Assembly (NCBI GenBank): GCA_002729275.1
Contig: PBTP01000063.1
Coordinates: 125,127 to 140,899, forward strand
Length of the DNA stretch: 15,773 nucleotides
DNA from: Roseibacillus sp.
GTDB taxonomy: Bacteria; Verrucomicrobiota; Verrucomicrobiia; Verrucomicrobiales; Akkermansiaceae
Direction of reading: 5' to 3'
Both the position numbers and the translations under genes were made by a program. Below, one piece after another: positions 15,070-15,773 of this stretch; position 1 is the stretch's first letter, and every line of letters starts with the position of its first letter. The notes beneath the pieces were generated by a model. The model saw only the letters and a list, made by a program, of their open reading frames with translations, had not been told where the DNA came from and did not search any database.

Positions 15070-15773
15070 TCAATCGAGGCATTTACTGCAAAGCTCTTGA
15101 TCTTCTTCGGTAACTCGGAACTCCCGTTCAGGATGAGAGGAATCCGTGGCGCCACACTGGGCGCAGTGGTGAAACGCCTGGCCTTCTGGCGGGACGGCTC
15201 GCTGAAATTTAGCCCTCCGTGCGACGGTCTGACCACGGGTCACATACCATTTCAGCAGACGAGGGGACGCCCAGAACAGGTAGGGGAGGGCAGGCAGCAA
15301 GCTCTGGAGAGCGGCCGCGGGAGAAGTGAACGCGGATATGAGCAGCCAGCCTCCTGCAATCGCTCCAAGGACCCAAACCTTGATTGGGAGGATGAAGAAC
15401 AAGTGGAATTCCACGCGAGGGTGCAAGGTCGCAAAAACCAAGAATAATTGCAGGTAAAGGGTTACTCCTCCAAGCCCTAATGCGCCTTTGCCGAGAAATT
15501 CAGCGAGAATCATGCATGCGAGGACGGAGTAGACGTAGATCGAGGCTTTCAACTCTCCCCACGCTTCTTCGAGGGCGTCACCCATCATAAAAGTGATTCT
15601 CATGGCGATGAACATAAACAGGGCGGACATGACAGGCGAGCCGCGGGGGAGAACAGGGGGCAGGGCAGCAAATGAAATCACACGCCAGTATTCTCCAGAT
15701 ACAATTGCCTGATAATTAAAGACAAATGAACCCCCGGATGAGGGCAGGAACACCAGAAGCAAGAAAACAAAGA
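15070..15773 (-). CDS. Rhomboid-like membrane protein lacking catalytic residues, with C-terminal zinc ribbon; N-terminus beyond window edge
   Basis: The frame is open to the right edge (in-frame TTG at 15762 plus three earlier codons), so the true start lies outside. Numbering from that TTG: GEYWRVISFAALPP at 23-36 resembles the rhomboid entry 'GE.WRL.T..f.H', and GDALEEAWGELKASIYVY at 61-78 matches rhomboid TM2 and the following helix. GLGGVTLYLQLFLVFATLHP at 96-115 aligns with the 'GaSGai.gl' helix that carries the serine, but glycine stands in the serine position. I also see no histidine in the last membrane helix. About five membrane segments end near 165. The tail (200-228) has C200-x-x-C203 and C225-x-x-C228 around EFRV, a zinc ribbon. 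Probably a non-proteolytic rhomboid relative; function unknown. It is upstream of selA by 30 bases, likely the same transcript. Confidence 0.83.
   Translation of the reverse strand, partial: FVFLLLVFLPSSGGSFVFNYQAIVSGEYWRVISFAALPPVLPRGSPVMSALFMFIAMRITFMMGDALEEAWGELKASIYVYSVLACMILAEFLGKGALGLGGVTLYLQLFLVFATLHPRVEFHLFFILPIKVWVLGAIAGGWLLISAFTSPAAALQSLLPALPYLFWASPRLLKWYVTRGQTVARRAKFQRAVPPEGQAFHHCAQCGATDSSHPEREFRVTEEDQELCSKCLD

Overview
The window looks like a chromosomal housekeeping segment of a Gram-negative, moderately GC-rich bacterium. The evidence for a Gram-negative cell is a BamA outer-membrane assembly factor and two lipoproteins with clear lipoboxes. My best guess is Verrucomicrobiota, Opitutae-like. 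That rests on the overall protein style (CslA-like GT2, rhomboid-like protein with a zinc ribbon tail, small two-CxxC protein beside rpsT) and is inference only. No insertion sequence, phage gene, CRISPR array, tRNA or rRNA is visible.

Left part (1-5640). A trigger factor gene (tig) runs leftward off the window edge. It is divergent from bamA across an intergenic region that holds a strong 17-pair inverted repeat. bamA converges on ygfZ with a 4-base overlap of the two stop codons. ygfZ is the downstream member of a leftward operon with a beta-hydroxyacid/glyoxylate-reductase-like dehydrogenase, joined by an ATGA overlap. A doubtful 78-codon ORF and a cluster of palindromes lie between that dehydrogenase and the next, divergent gene.

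Middle (5640-8500). A rightward group encodes a processive membrane glycosyltransferase of family 2, a YkuD-type L,D-transpeptidase lipoprotein, ribosomal protein S20 (with its own promoter-like sequence) and a 75-residue zinc-ribbon protein.

Right part (8500-15773). Everything is leftward: a rhomboid-like membrane protein (cut by the window edge), selA, a small lipoprotein, rpmI (L35), rplT (L20), pheS and pheT. rpmI-rplT-pheS-pheT is the tail of the well-known thrS-infC-rpmI-rplT-pheST cluster, but infC is not at its usual place. selA implies that the organism makes selenocysteine.

How it fits together: the genes serve protein synthesis and folding (L35, L20, S20, PheRS, SelA, trigger factor), envelope assembly (BamA, L,D-transpeptidase, GT2) and Fe-S/folate-linked upkeep (YgfZ). 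I did not find a convincing new multi-gene system. The items most worth a second look are the rhomboid-like protein without catalytic residues beside selA, the large inverted repeat between tig and bamA, the palindrome cluster upstream of the glycosyltransferase, and the general lack of Shine-Dalgarno sequences.
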